This document shows, piece by piece, positions 31,612-39,556 of a stretch of DNA of 41,501 bases. Under the pieces are notes generated by a model. That model was given only the letters and a program-made list of their open reading frames with translations. It was not told the DNA's origin and ran no database searches. The position numbers and the translations under genes were made by a program. Source of the DNA: Caulobacter segnis (GTDB lineage: Bacteria; Pseudomonadota; Alphaproteobacteria; Caulobacterales; Caulobacteraceae); assembly GCF_003243465.1 (NCBI RefSeq), contig NZ_QFQZ01000040.1, forward strand, positions 1-41,501, given 5' to 3'. Numbering within the stretch: the first letter of the stretch is position 1; every line of letters begins with the position of its first letter.

Positions 31612-32224
31612 GGCCCTCGTCGCCTTTTCCCTGGCCGCCGGCCTGCTGACGCTGACGCCAGGCCTCGACACGGCGCTGGTGATCCGGACGGCGGCCGCCG
31701 AGGGACCGCGCCGGGCCGCGGGCGCCGCGATCGGCATCGGCCTGGGCTGCCTGATCTGGGGCGCGGCGGCCTCGTTCGGCGTCGGCGCCCTGCTGACCGC
31801 CTCGGAGATAGCCTTCACGATCCTGAAGTGGGCCGGCGCCCTGTTCCTGGCCTGGACCGGGATCAGGATGATCCTGAAACCCCGCGACCAGTTCGAGCCC
31901 GGCGAGATGCGGGCGGTGGACGCGGGTCCGATCGCCGCCTTGCGCCGAGGCCTGCTGACCAACCTGCTCAATCCCAAGGTCGGGGTGTTCTACGTCTCGT
32001 TCCTGCCGCAGTTCATGCCGCCGGGGGTCGATCCGGCGCGGTTTGGCCTGCTGCTGACCACGATCCACGTGGCCGAGGGCCTACTGTGGTTCGCCGCCCT
32101 GATCGCCGCGACCGTACCGATCGCCGGGCTGCTGCGGGTTCCCGTCGTGGTGCGGTGGCTGGACCGGGTGACCGGCTGCGTGTTCGTGGCGTTCGGGCTG
32201 CGGCTGGCGCTGGAGCGGCGGTGA
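31598..32224 (+). CDS. LysE/RhtB family amino-acid exporter
   Basis: The 208-residue membrane protein has about six hydrophobic helices and the LysE-family N-terminal pattern FSLAAGLLTLTPGLDTALVIRTA, followed by GAAIGIGLGCLIWG, LKWAGALFLAWTGIRM and LLTNLLNPKVGVFYVSFLPQF. The NP motif in the fourth segment is typical. Substrates are usually small amino acids or related metabolites. The start overlaps the hisI end by 14 bases, implying co-translation, but nothing in the sequence specifies the exported compound. Confidence 0.92.
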   Translation: MTTTEALVAFSLAAGLLTLTPGLDTALVIRTAAAEGPRRAAGAAIGIGLGCLIWGAAASFGVGALLTASEIAFTILKWAGALFLAWTGIRMILKPRDQFEPGEMRAVDAGPIAALRRGLLTNLLNPKVGVFYVSFLPQFMPPGVDPARFGLLLTTIHVAEGLLWFAALIAATVPIAGLLRVPVVVRWLDRVTGCVFVAFGLRLALERR

Positions 32225-32237
32225 GCAAGAGGGGCGT

Positions 32238-33944
32238 TCAGGCCTCCCTCAACGCCTCCACCCCGCCGTCCGCCGCCGGGGTGACCACGAAGCGCTTGAG
32301 CACACTGGTCTCGTATCTCGGGTCCAGGATCGTCGACACGGCCACCAGCTCGCCCGTCGCCTTGCCGTGCTCCAGGGTCAGCAGCACGAAGCCCTTGGCG
32401 CTGCCGTGGGTGTAGCGGACTTCCTTGTTGCGCTGGATGAAGGCCTCGCCGATCGGCGCGCCAGGCAGGATGTCGCCGTAGCCGGGCGAGGTGATCGAGG
32501 TCGCGCCGAACTCGGCCGCCACGCGCTTGTCGCCCTTGTCGTTCCAAAGCTCGTTGGCCCAGAACATGTGGCTGTCGCCAGCCAGCACGATCGGGCGCGC
32601 CTTGGCGGCGGTGAAGATGTCGTAGACCCGCTGGCGGTCGGCCGGATAGCCGTCCCAGGCGTCCAGGTTCGACGGAATGTCATAGGCCGACATCGCCACC
32701 GCCTGCATCACCGGCGTCTTGGCGTAGTCCGGCAGCTGGGCGAACAGGGCCGCGAACTTTTCGTCGCCCATGGTGGTCTTCAGATTCGGCGGGCTGACCC
32801 GCGCCATGACGACCTGGTTGCCCAGCACCTGCCACGCCACGCCGGCCTTGACCGAGGCCTGGACCTGGCTGGCCAGCCAGCGCTCCTGGTCGGCGCCCAT
32901 CATCCGGCGCGACGGGTCCTTCCACCTGGCCACGAAGGCGGCGACGTCGGGCTTGCCGTCCACGACCGGCATGTCGGTCCCGTAGTCGAGCTGGTGCGTC
33001 CGCGCGGTCAGGCGGGTCTCGGTCATCATGAGAGTCGCCACGTCGCCGAACTGGAAGCCGCGCCAGGCGGCCTCGGGCAGGGTCCCCGGCGCGGCCTCGC
33101 GGATCGGCATCCACTCGTAATAGGCCTTCAGCGCCGCAGCCTTGCGGGTCGCCCAATCCCCCTCGGTCTTGGGCTGGTGGTTCTCGGCCCCGCCGACCCA
33201 GCTGTCGTTGGCGGTCTCGTGGTCGTCCCAGACCACGATCCACGGCGCGCGGGCGTGGGCGGCCTGAAGCATAGGATCCGTCTTGTACTGGGCGTGGCGC
33301 TGGCGGTAGTCGGCCAGGCTGACGATCTCGTGCGGCGGCAGCGGGCTGCGCCCCTTGGCCGTCGGCGAGTTCATGCCGTAGTCGCCCGGCGCGGCGCCAT
33401 ACTCGTAGATGTAGTCGCCCAGGTGCAGGACGGCGTCGACGCGTTCAAGCCTGGCGATGGCGTCATAGGCGGTGAAGTAGCCGTTCGGGTAGAGGCTGCA
33501 GGAGGTCACCGCCAGGACGACGTCCTTGGTCGCCCCCGCCGGCAGGGTGCGCGTGCGCCCGACCACGGCCTCGCCCACCGCCTGCCCCGCGCGGCTAGCG
33601 CGGAAGCGGTAGTAGTACTCGGTTCCCGGCTTCAGGCCCGTGACGTCGACTTTCACCGTGTGGTCGCGGCTTGCGTCCGTGGTGGCGTGGCCCTGGCGGA
33701 CGATGGTCTTGAAGTCGGGATCGGTCGCCACGTCCCAGCGCACGCCGACGGGCAGCTTGGCGCCGGGCGCGGTCACGCGGGTCCACAGGATCACGCGGTC
33801 CTGCAACGGATCGCCCGAGGCGACGCCGTGCTCGAAGCGCACCGGCCCCTCATGCAGGCCCTTGACCGTGGCGGCCGCGGCCTCGCCGGCGGCGGCGCCC
33901 GACAGGCCCAGAAGGCCGAGCACCTTGCGGCGATCGATGGTCAT
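32238..33944 (-). CDS. phoD: Alkaline phosphatase D (PhoD family)
   Basis: The 568-residue protein has a twin-arginine signal peptide (MTIDRRKVLGLLG, hydrophobic to about residue 25), an N-terminal fibronectin-like PhoD domain (about 30-140, ending YYYRFRASRAG) and the metallophosphatase core with HLGDYIYEYG (near 175), WDDHETANDSW (near 236) and AGDSHMFWAN (near 453). PhoD enzymes are calcium/iron phosphodiesterase-phosphatases exported by Tat under phosphate limitation. ATG 33944 has a GGGGAGAG upstream; the longer frame would move the Tat motif away from the start. Regulation by PhoB is plausible but no Pho box was identified. Confidence 0.93.
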   Translation of the reverse strand: MTIDRRKVLGLLGLSGAAAGEAAAATVKGLHEGPVRFEHGVASGDPLQDRVILWTRVTAPGAKLPVGVRWDVATDPDFKTIVRQGHATTDASRDHTVKVDVTGLKPGTEYYYRFRASRAGQAVGEAVVGRTRTLPAGATKDVVLAVTSCSLYPNGYFTAYDAIARLERVDAVLHLGDYIYEYGAAPGDYGMNSPTAKGRSPLPPHEIVSLADYRQRHAQYKTDPMLQAAHARAPWIVVWDDHETANDSWVGGAENHQPKTEGDWATRKAAALKAYYEWMPIREAAPGTLPEAAWRGFQFGDVATLMMTETRLTARTHQLDYGTDMPVVDGKPDVAAFVARWKDPSRRMMGADQERWLASQVQASVKAGVAWQVLGNQVVMARVSPPNLKTTMGDEKFAALFAQLPDYAKTPVMQAVAMSAYDIPSNLDAWDGYPADRQRVYDIFTAAKARPIVLAGDSHMFWANELWNDKGDKRVAAEFGATSITSPGYGDILPGAPIGEAFIQRNKEVRYTHGSAKGFVLLTLEHGKATGELVAVSTILDPRYETSVLKRFVVTPAADGGVEALREA

Positions 33945-34196
33945 GCGCGCTCTCCCCGAAAACATCTCTCTTCCCGACCTAAGCGAAGCGGAGAGCCGCA
34001 ACATCCGCAAGCTCGGCGTTCATGGTCGTCCCGGCGCGGCGCGCAGCCAAGGCGAGCGCCCGCAGGCTGGCGGGCAACACAGTGGTGGTGCGGAAGCCGC
34101 GCATCGACTATCCCCCGATACGAAAATTCAATGTCGCCCGTAGGCACGACCCGTGTCGCGAGCGCGACGACAGTGTGAAGGAGCGATGAAACCCCG

Positions 34197-35219
34197 GTGA
34201 CGCACGCGGAAGACAGGCTGGACGATGACGGGCTCGACGAGGCGACCGCCGACGAGCACGGCGAGGTCCTGACGGTCGTTCTGTCGCCGGAGCTTTCGGG
34301 CCAACGGCTGGACAAGGCGCTTTCGCCGCTGTTTCCCGATCTTTCGCGCGCCCGCCTGCAGGCGCTGATCGCCGAGGGGCGCCTGTCGATCGACGGCCAG
34401 GCGATTTCCGATACGTCGCGCAAAGCCAAGGCCGGGACCTACGCCCTGCTCGTCCCGCCGCCCATCCCGGCCGATCCGGAGCCGGAGGCCATTCCGCTGG
34501 TCGTGCTCTATGAGGACGCGCACCTGATCGTGGTCGACAAGCCGGCCGGCATGGCCGCGCACCCCGCGCCCGGCAGCCTGACCGGCACGCTCGTCAACGC
34601 CCTGCTGCACCACTGCGGCGACAGCCTGTCCGGCGTCGGCGGGGTCGCGCGCCCCGGCATCGTCCATCGCCTGGACAAGGACACCTCCGGCGTCATGGTC
34701 GCGGCCAAGAGCGACGCGGCGCACAAGGGACTGTCGGCCCTGTTCGCCACCCATGACATCGATCGGCTCTATATCGCCCTCACGCGGGGCGCGCCGTCGC
34801 CGCCGTCCGCCACGATCGTCACCCAGCTGGGCCGCTCGCCCGGCGACCGCAAGAAGATGGCGGTGTTGCGCTCGGGCGGACGCGAGGCGATCACCCACTA
34901 CCGCGTGGACGCCGCGTTCGGCCCGCAGGACAGGCCGCTGGCCGCCCGCGTGGCCTGCCGGCTCGAGACCGGCCGCACCCACCAGATCCGGGTCCACATG
35001 GCCAGCAAGGGCAGCCCCTGCCTTGGCGATCCGGTCTATGGCGCGGGCCAGCCGGCCAGCGCCGTCCGCGAGGCGATCCAGGCCGCGGACCTGAAGCGCC
35101 AGGCGCTGCACGCGGCGGTGCTGGGCTTCGTCCACCCCATCACCGGCGAGGCGCTGCGCTTCGAGACGCCGCTTCCCGACGACATGGCGGCGCTTCAGCA
35201 GCGGCTGGAAGCGCTCTGA
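34197..35219 (+). CDS. 23S rRNA pseudouridine synthase, RluD/RluA family
   Basis: The 340-residue protein has an N-terminal acidic stretch (1-25), an S4 RNA-binding domain (about 27-85) and the catalytic domain with GIVHRLDKDTSGVMV (Asp160) and RLETGRTHQIRVHMA. It modifies uridines in 23S rRNA; RluD is the most likely assignment by its S4 domain. It begins with GTG at 34197: an in-frame stop at 34176-34178 and no other start before the S4 domain make this the only option. AAGGAG at 34178-34183 is 13 bases upstream. A tiny ATG AAA CCC CGG TGA frame lies between, overlapping the start region. Confidence 0.92.
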   Translation: MTHAEDRLDDDGLDEATADEHGEVLTVVLSPELSGQRLDKALSPLFPDLSRARLQALIAEGRLSIDGQAISDTSRKAKAGTYALLVPPPIPADPEPEAIPLVVLYEDAHLIVVDKPAGMAAHPAPGSLTGTLVNALLHHCGDSLSGVGGVARPGIVHRLDKDTSGVMVAAKSDAAHKGLSALFATHDIDRLYIALTRGAPSPPSATIVTQLGRSPGDRKKMAVLRSGGREAITHYRVDAAFGPQDRPLAARVACRLETGRTHQIRVHMASKGSPCLGDPVYGAGQPASAVREAIQAADLKRQALHAAVLGFVHPITGEALRFETPLPDDMAALQQRLEAL

Positions 35220-35326
35220 GCCCCGAGGCGGGCCTGAAGGCTCAGCTTGCGTCCCGGCAATAAAGTCGCCCTAATTGCGCTGGTTTGGCGCTCTAGTGTG
35301 TTAGGGTGTCACCCCGGAGTTTCCCC

Positions 35327-36007
35327 ATGCGGCGTCTTATCGCGATCATCGCCGTCAGCCTTTCCGCCGCTGGCTCGGCCCTCGCAGCGCCCGGCGAAGA
35401 CGAGGCGATCGCCACCGCCCAGGCCAAGCCCACGCCCGCCGCCTTGAAGGCCGCCGCCCAGGCCGCGCCGCCCGCCACCACCGCGCCGGCCGCCAAGCCC
35501 CTGACGACCCAGGAACAGATCGCCGCCTTCCTCGCCGAAACGCCCGCACATGCGGACGACGCCCCGCGCGGCTTCCTGCCCGCCGATCGCGACGAGGACG
35601 GCAAGCGCAAGGTCCACGGCTCGATGGGCGTGTCCGTCGGCAGCGGCGGCTATCGCAGCGCCTACGCCTCGGCCCTATTCCCCGTCGGCGAGAACGGCAC
35701 GGTCGGCGTCGCCGTCTCCAAGACCGACTTCGGCAAGCGCGGCGGCTTCTACGCCGATCCGTCCGTTGGCGGCTTCGGCGCCTATGGCTATGGCCCGTAC
35801 GGCTATTCGCCCTATGGCTACGGCCGCCTGCGGGGCGGATCGCAGCAGTCGGTCGCCCTGTCGCTGATGACCGGCGACGCGCGCCGGGCCGACGACACGC
35901 CGGAGGGCTGCGCCCCGGGCTTCCGCGCCGGCGGCCGCTATGTCGAGCCCCTCTGGGTCCAGGCGATGCGGGACGGAACCCACCCCTGCGACGCATCGTC
36001 ACGCTGA
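35327..36007 (+). CDS. Secreted Gly/Tyr-rich hypothetical protein
   Basis: The 226-residue product has a signal peptide (MRRLIAIIAVSLSAAGSALA-AP) and an Ala/Pro/Thr-rich disordered segment (about 30-75). A middle part (about 98-135) contains HGSMGVSVGSGGYRSAYASALFPVGENGTVGVAVSK, which looks beta-rich and glycine-spaced. A GAYGYGPYGYSPYGYG run lies near 145. Two cysteines near the end (DTPEGCAPGF, HPCDASSR) may form a disulphide. No family was recognised. It is probably periplasmic or surface-associated. ATG 35327 is chosen as it opens the signal peptide; a GTG at 35306 is possible. Confidence 0.7.
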   Translation: MRRLIAIIAVSLSAAGSALAAPGEDEAIATAQAKPTPAALKAAAQAAPPATTAPAAKPLTTQEQIAAFLAETPAHADDAPRGFLPADRDEDGKRKVHGSMGVSVGSGGYRSAYASALFPVGENGTVGVAVSKTDFGKRGGFYADPSVGGFGAYGYGPYGYSPYGYGRLRGGSQQSVALSLMTGDARRADDTPEGCAPGFRAGGRYVEPLWVQAMRDGTHPCDASSR

Positions 36008-36112
36008 AACCCGATCCGGGTTCGCCCACCGCGAAAACCCTGTCGAGCGCTGTCCGGAAAGCCTCTCTCCCCGCCCCGTCCCGGGTTTTCGGGCGCCGCC
36101 GTTCGCCGATGT

Positions 36113-36127
36113 TTAACGGCTTAACGG
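36113..36127. repeat. Tandem TTAACGG direct repeat upstream of the MBL-fold gene
   Basis: TTAACGG occurs at 36113-36119 and again at 36121-36127, eight bases apart, 35-49 bases before the next ATG. It resembles a transcription-factor half-site pair. CtrA binds TTAA-N7-TTAAC, but the spacing here is shorter. Confidence 0.4.
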
Positions 36128-36161
36128 TCAAGGTGGCGGCCTCGGGGCTAGGGCTTACGGA

Positions 36162-37010
36162 ATGCAGCCGGAAATCATCGCTTATCGCCATCCCGCGACC
36201 GGGACGGTGACCTATCTGATCATCGACCCCGCGACGTTCCTTTGCGCCATCGTCGACCCGGTGCTGGATTTCGACCCGCAGACCCAGGCCGTCGGAACCG
36301 ACTTCATTGAAAAGATCATCGCCGACATCCGGGCGCGCGACCTGGGTCCGACCTGGATCCTGGAGACCGGGCTCCACGCCGGCCATCTCTCGGCCGCGGG
36401 ACGCCTGAAGTACGAGACCGGGGCCTCGGTCTGCATCGGCGCCGGCGTGGTCCAGAGCCTGAAGCGCCTGGCGCCGGCCCTGGGCGAAGACATGGTGGAC
36501 CTGGAAGGCTGGGATTTCGACAAGCTGGCCAAGCACGGCGAGGCGCTGCCGATGGGCGGCCTTAAGATCCATGCCCTGGCCCTGGCCAGCCGCCTGCCCG
36601 GCGCCGTGGCCTACCGGCTGGGCGATGCGATCTTCACCGGCGACGTCCTGCTGGCGCCGGGCGAGGGTTCGGGCCGCTGCGACATTCCCGGCGCCGACGC
36701 CGGCAAGGCGTTCGACGACGCCCGCAAGATCCTCAGCCTGCCGCCGCAGACCCGGGTGCTGCCGGGCGTCTGCGCGGCGACGCCCTGCGAGTCGACGGTC
36801 GCCGAGCAGAAGGCCTCGAACATTCACCTGAACGACAAGGTCGACCGGCTGGACTTCATCGCCCGGCGCACCGCCGCCGACGCGTTGCTGCCCGATCCGG
36901 CGATCGCCGGCGCGGCCCTTCGCATCGCGGTCCGGGCCGGCAAGGAGCCGCCGGATCTCGGCGACGGCGCCCGCTTCCCGCCCGTCGACCTCGCCAAGCT
37001 CTGGAACTAG
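36162..37010 (+). CDS. MBL-fold (ETHE1-like) protein with degenerate metal site
   Basis: The 282-residue protein resembles ETHE1/persulfide-dioxygenase-type hydrolases by YLIIDPATFLCAIVDPVLDFDP, FIEKIIADIRARDLGPTWILET and later IFTGDVLLAPGEG, PCESTVAEQKASNIHL. The metal motif THxHADH is degenerate: residues 69-75 read TGLHAGH, losing the first His and the Asp (His72 and His75 remain). The usual GHTPG His site reads ALASRLPGAVAY, and the GHDY site reads PGVCAA. Only the Asp161 (TGDVL) ligand is otherwise kept. It may therefore be a non-metal or non-enzymatic relative, possibly a regulator or binder; this is inference. Confidence 0.82.
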   Translation: MQPEIIAYRHPATGTVTYLIIDPATFLCAIVDPVLDFDPQTQAVGTDFIEKIIADIRARDLGPTWILETGLHAGHLSAAGRLKYETGASVCIGAGVVQSLKRLAPALGEDMVDLEGWDFDKLAKHGEALPMGGLKIHALALASRLPGAVAYRLGDAIFTGDVLLAPGEGSGRCDIPGADAGKAFDDARKILSLPPQTRVLPGVCAATPCESTVAEQKASNIHLNDKVDRLDFIARRTAADALLPDPAIAGAALRIAVRAGKEPPDLGDGARFPPVDLAKLWN

Positions 37011-37073
37011 GTTTTCTTTAGAAATTGACCTAGGCTCGCGGCGACTCGTCCCCATCGCCGCGGAGCCCGTTTC

Positions 37074-37493
37074 ATGAGCCAGGATTTCAGCGCCGCCCTC
37101 ACCGACGCCCAGTCCGGCGCCCTTCCCGATGTCCTGGGCCTGCAATGGCTCGAGGCCGCCCCCGGCCGCGTGAAGGGCCGCTTCGACGTCAAGAAGCGCC
37201 ACATGGCGCCAAACGGGTTCCTGCACGCCGCCAGCGTGATCGCCTTGGCCGACTCGGCCTGCGGCTACGGCTGCATGGTCTCGCTGCCGGAAGGCGGCGC
37301 CAGCTTCACGACCATCGAGCTGAAGTCCAACTTCCTGGGCACGGCCCGCGAGGGCGGCGTGGCCGTCGACGCCCAGCTCGTCCATGGCGGCCGGACCACC
37401 CAGGTCTGGGACGCCGTCGTGACCCACGAGACCACCGGCAAGACCATCGCCCTTTTCCGCTGCACGCAGATGATTTTGCGTCCCCAGGCCTGA
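37074..37493 (+). CDS. PaaI family thioesterase (hotdog fold)
   Basis: The 139-residue hotdog protein has the pattern HMAPNGFLHAASVIALADSACGYG, with the helix that carries the catalytic acidic residue in PaaI-type thioesterases (Asp in LADSA), followed by FTTIELKSNFLGTAREG and HGGRTTQVWDAVVTHETTGKTIALF. Such enzymes hydrolyse acyl-CoA or aryl-acyl-CoA thioesters. It is separated from the MBL-fold gene by 63 bp; no operon partner is obvious. Confidence 0.85.
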   Translation: MSQDFSAALTDAQSGALPDVLGLQWLEAAPGRVKGRFDVKKRHMAPNGFLHAASVIALADSACGYGCMVSLPEGGASFTTIELKSNFLGTAREGGVAVDAQLVHGGRTTQVWDAVVTHETTGKTIALFRCTQMILRPQA

Positions 37494-37597
37494 GCGCGAA
37501 GAAAGCGCAACAGAGGGCTTGCGTCCCGGCGACGACGCCGCTAGGTATCGCGCCCTCGACCTCGGGCGGTTCAAAAAACCGCTCAGAACGGCGGCCT

Positions 37598-37688
<91 letters not shown>

Positions 37689-37907
37689 CCATCCTGTCCT
37701 AATCATCGCGAGTTAGCCGACGCGCCCGCTGGCGCGCGTCCGGGCGGGTCGCCTCTTGACCTGACACAGGCGGCCGCCCCGCAGCCCAGGCCGTGAGCGC
37801 GGGTCCCATCGCCTGAGACGAGGTCCAGGACGCCAATGTCGTGCTCGTGTGGGCCATGGCCTGCGTCAGGCCCGAGCGCGCACCGCGCGCGGTCTTCGCC
37901 ACACCGC

Positions 37908-37943
37908 CAAGCAAAAGCCCCGCGCCTTGCGGGCGCGGGGCTT
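37908..37943 (-). terminator. Rho-independent terminator after nusG
   Basis: A 12-bp perfect stem, AAGCCCCGCGCC (37915-37926) / GGCGCGGGGCTT (37932-37943), has a 5-base loop. Read on the minus strand it is followed by TTGCTTGG. It lies 27 bp after the nusG stop. Confidence 0.85.
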
Positions 37944-37969
37944 TCGAAGCTTCTGAGCGGCAACCGCCC

Positions 37970-38527
37970 TTAGGCGATCTTTTCGACTTGATTGTACTCG
38001 AGCTCGACCGGCGTGGCGCGGCCGAAGATCGAGACGGTGACGCGCAGGCGCGCCTTTTCCTCGTCAACGTACTCGACCGAGCCGTTGAAGCTGGCGAACG
38101 GGCCGTCGGTGACGCGAACGTTCTCTCCCACCTCGTACAGGACCACGGCCTTCGGGGCGGCGACGCCTTCCTCGATCGTGCCGATGATGCGCTGGACTTC
38201 CTTTTCGGAGACCGGCATCGGCTTGGAGCCGCTGCCCAGGAAGCCCGTGACCTTCGGGGTGTTCTTGATCAGGTGGTAGGCTTCGTCCGACAGGTTCATC
38301 TTCACCAGGACGTAGCCCGGGAAGAACTTGCGCTCGGCGTTGACCTTACGGCCGCGGCGGATCTCGACGACGTCTTCGGTCGGGACCAGGATCTCGGAGA
38401 AGTTCTCCTCCAGGCCCTGGTTCTTGGCCTGCTCGCGGATGCTCTCGGCCACCTTCTTCTCGAAGTTCGAGTAGGCGTGGACGATGTACCACTTGTGGTT
38501 CGGGTTGGACGCGGTTTCGGTGCTCAT
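37970..38527 (-). CDS. nusG: Transcription termination/antitermination protein NusG
   Basis: The 185-residue protein has the NGN domain (about 10-120) with WYIVHAYSNFEKKVAESI, ILVPTEDVVEIRRGRK and FFPGYVLVKMNL, and a C-terminal KOW domain with GENVRVTDGPFASFNGSVEYVDEEKARLRVTVSIFGR. NusG joins RNA polymerase to Rho or to ribosomal protein S10. The 10-bp gap to secE and a terminator after nusG mark a two-gene unit; the rplK-rplA genes that usually follow are absent here. Confidence 0.97.
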   Translation of the reverse strand: MSTETASNPNHKWYIVHAYSNFEKKVAESIREQAKNQGLEENFSEILVPTEDVVEIRRGRKVNAERKFFPGYVLVKMNLSDEAYHLIKNTPKVTGFLGSGSKPMPVSEKEVQRIIGTIEEGVAAPKAVVLYEVGENVRVTDGPFASFNGSVEYVDEEKARLRVTVSIFGRATPVELEYNQVEKIA

Positions 38528-38537
38528 CGTCTCTATC

Positions 38538-38855
38538 TTATCTCGCGGTGGCCAGCTTCAGAAGCTGGTTCACGGCCAAGCCCAGGCCGCCGTCGACCGC
38601 CAGGAAGAACAGCGACGCCATCACCACCATGATGAAGACCATCACCGAGGTGATCCAGGTCTCCTTGCGGGTGGTCCAGGTGATCTTGCGGGCTTCGGCG
38701 CGGACTTCGCGGAAGAACTGGACCGGGCTGGTGCGCTTCTTGGGGGCGGCGGGAGCGGCGGCGGCGCTGGCGGCGCCGGCGGGCGACATCGCCGCGGCCG
38801 TCTTTGCGGCGCGGTTCTTCATCGCGGTCGGGTTGGATCCCGGTTTCCTGGCCAT
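38538..38855 (-). CDS. secE: Preprotein translocase subunit SecE
   Basis: The 105-residue protein has an Ala-rich N-terminal extension (about 1-45) and the SecE core: QFFREVRAEARKITWTTRKETWITSVMVFIMVVMASLFFLAVDGGLGL, i.e. one amphipathic and one transmembrane helix. It stabilises SecY in the inner-membrane translocon. The open frame continues upstream through the tRNA gene, so ATG 38855 is chosen; an internal ATG at 38822 is a possible alternative. nusG is 10 bp downstream. Confidence 0.93.
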   Translation of the reverse strand: MARKPGSNPTAMKNRAAKTAAAMSPAGAASAAAAPAAPKKRTSPVQFFREVRAEARKITWTTRKETWITSVMVFIMVVMASLFFLAVDGGLGLAVNQLLKLATAR

Positions 38856-38919
38856 GCTTTTGAAGCTCACGACTTTCTTAAACGAGCGGGCCTGCGAGCG
38901 ACCCGTCGGATACATATAG

Positions 38920-38995
38920 TGGCAGGAGTGGAGGGACTCGAACCCCCGGCCCTCGGTTTTGGAGACCGATGCTCTACCAGCTGAGCTACACTCCT
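38920..38995 (-). tRNA. tRNA-Trp(CCA)
   Basis: Read on the minus strand the 76-nt gene runs AGGAGTG-TAGCTCAGCTGGTAGAGC ... ACTCCT-G-CCA with encoded CCA. The anticodon loop CTCCAAA contains anticodon CCA, and GGTTCGAGTCC forms the T-loop. It lies 64 bp upstream of secE; a tRNA-Trp gene before secE-nusG is common in bacteria. Confidence 0.96.
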
Positions 38996-39226
38996 GCGGA
39001 CCGACCGCCCTTGCGGGCCGACGGACATCCAGAGACAGACAGCGCGCCAGAGGGCTTTCGAAGCCTCGGCGCGCCATGTTCTGTCGCCAGAGCCGCGCCA
39101 TTTAGCAGGGTCGCATCCGGGGGGCAAGCGGCCTGCGCGGGATTGCGGATTTTGACGCTCTTCCTCGCTATGAGGGAGAGGAAGGGACCATGCGGATCGA
39201 AGCGCCGCGCCAGGCGTTCGGCCTTC

Positions 39227-39415
39227 ATGCCCACGATCGACAGCCAACCGCCCTCGCCCGCCGACCGTCCCTCGAATCGGGAGGTCGAGCAGGAGAACCA
39301 GCGGACCGACTCGCCCGAAGGCCAGCCGCCCCGTCCCGCGACCGAACCGCCAGGCGCGGCCGGCAGCAGTCAGTCTCCGAAAACGGAGACCGACCCGGGA
39401 ACCGGCGAAAGCTAG
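39227..39415 (+). CDS. Small Pro/Glu/Ser-rich hypothetical protein
   Basis: A 62-residue frame begins MPTIDSQPPSPADRPS and continues with EQENQRTDSPEGQPPRP to TETDPGTGES. It is hydrophilic and acidic and seems fully disordered. Third-position GC is high, like neighbouring genes, and the composition is not that of a reversed gene. No clear Shine-Dalgarno was seen and the frame is open further upstream through the tRNA region. No family is recognised; the call is tentative. Confidence 0.45.
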   Translation: MPTIDSQPPSPADRPSNREVEQENQRTDSPEGQPPRPATEPPGAAGSSQSPKTETDPGTGES

Positions 39416-39434
39416 ACGCTAAGCCTCAAATCCC

Positions 39435-39544
39435 GTGTCATCCCGAAAGCCGCGCAGAGGCCGCCCCGGATCCAGAGGTGACGAAGCGCCGTGCGCGCCG
39501 CCCCGGGATCCCGGCCCTTCGCTACGCGACGGCCGGGATGACAC
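39435..39544. repeat. Long palindromic repeat family B, copy 2
   Basis: The inverted termini are GTGTCATCCCG (39435-39445) and CGGGATGACAC (39534-39544). The interior includes CCCCGGATCCAG and CGGCCCTTCGCTACGCGACGGC, which correspond to interior words of the copy at 2412-2518. It is located between the small Pro-rich frame and the convergent lipoprotein gene. Confidence 0.75.
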
Positions 39545-39556
39545 AGGGATTGGGCT

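Noticed and set aside
34022..34189. 55-codon basic frame before rluD
   Set aside because: No ribosome-binding site, basic composition typical of random frames, and no known family; kept only as part of the rluD start finding.
37703..37963. Minus-strand frame of 86 codons after nusG
   Set aside because: It overlaps the nusG terminator, is Gly/Ala/Arg-rich without motifs and has no start signal.
38969..39226. Upstream extension of the small Pro-rich frame through tRNA-Trp
   Set aside because: It would translate across a tRNA gene; only the part after the internal ATG has plausible composition.
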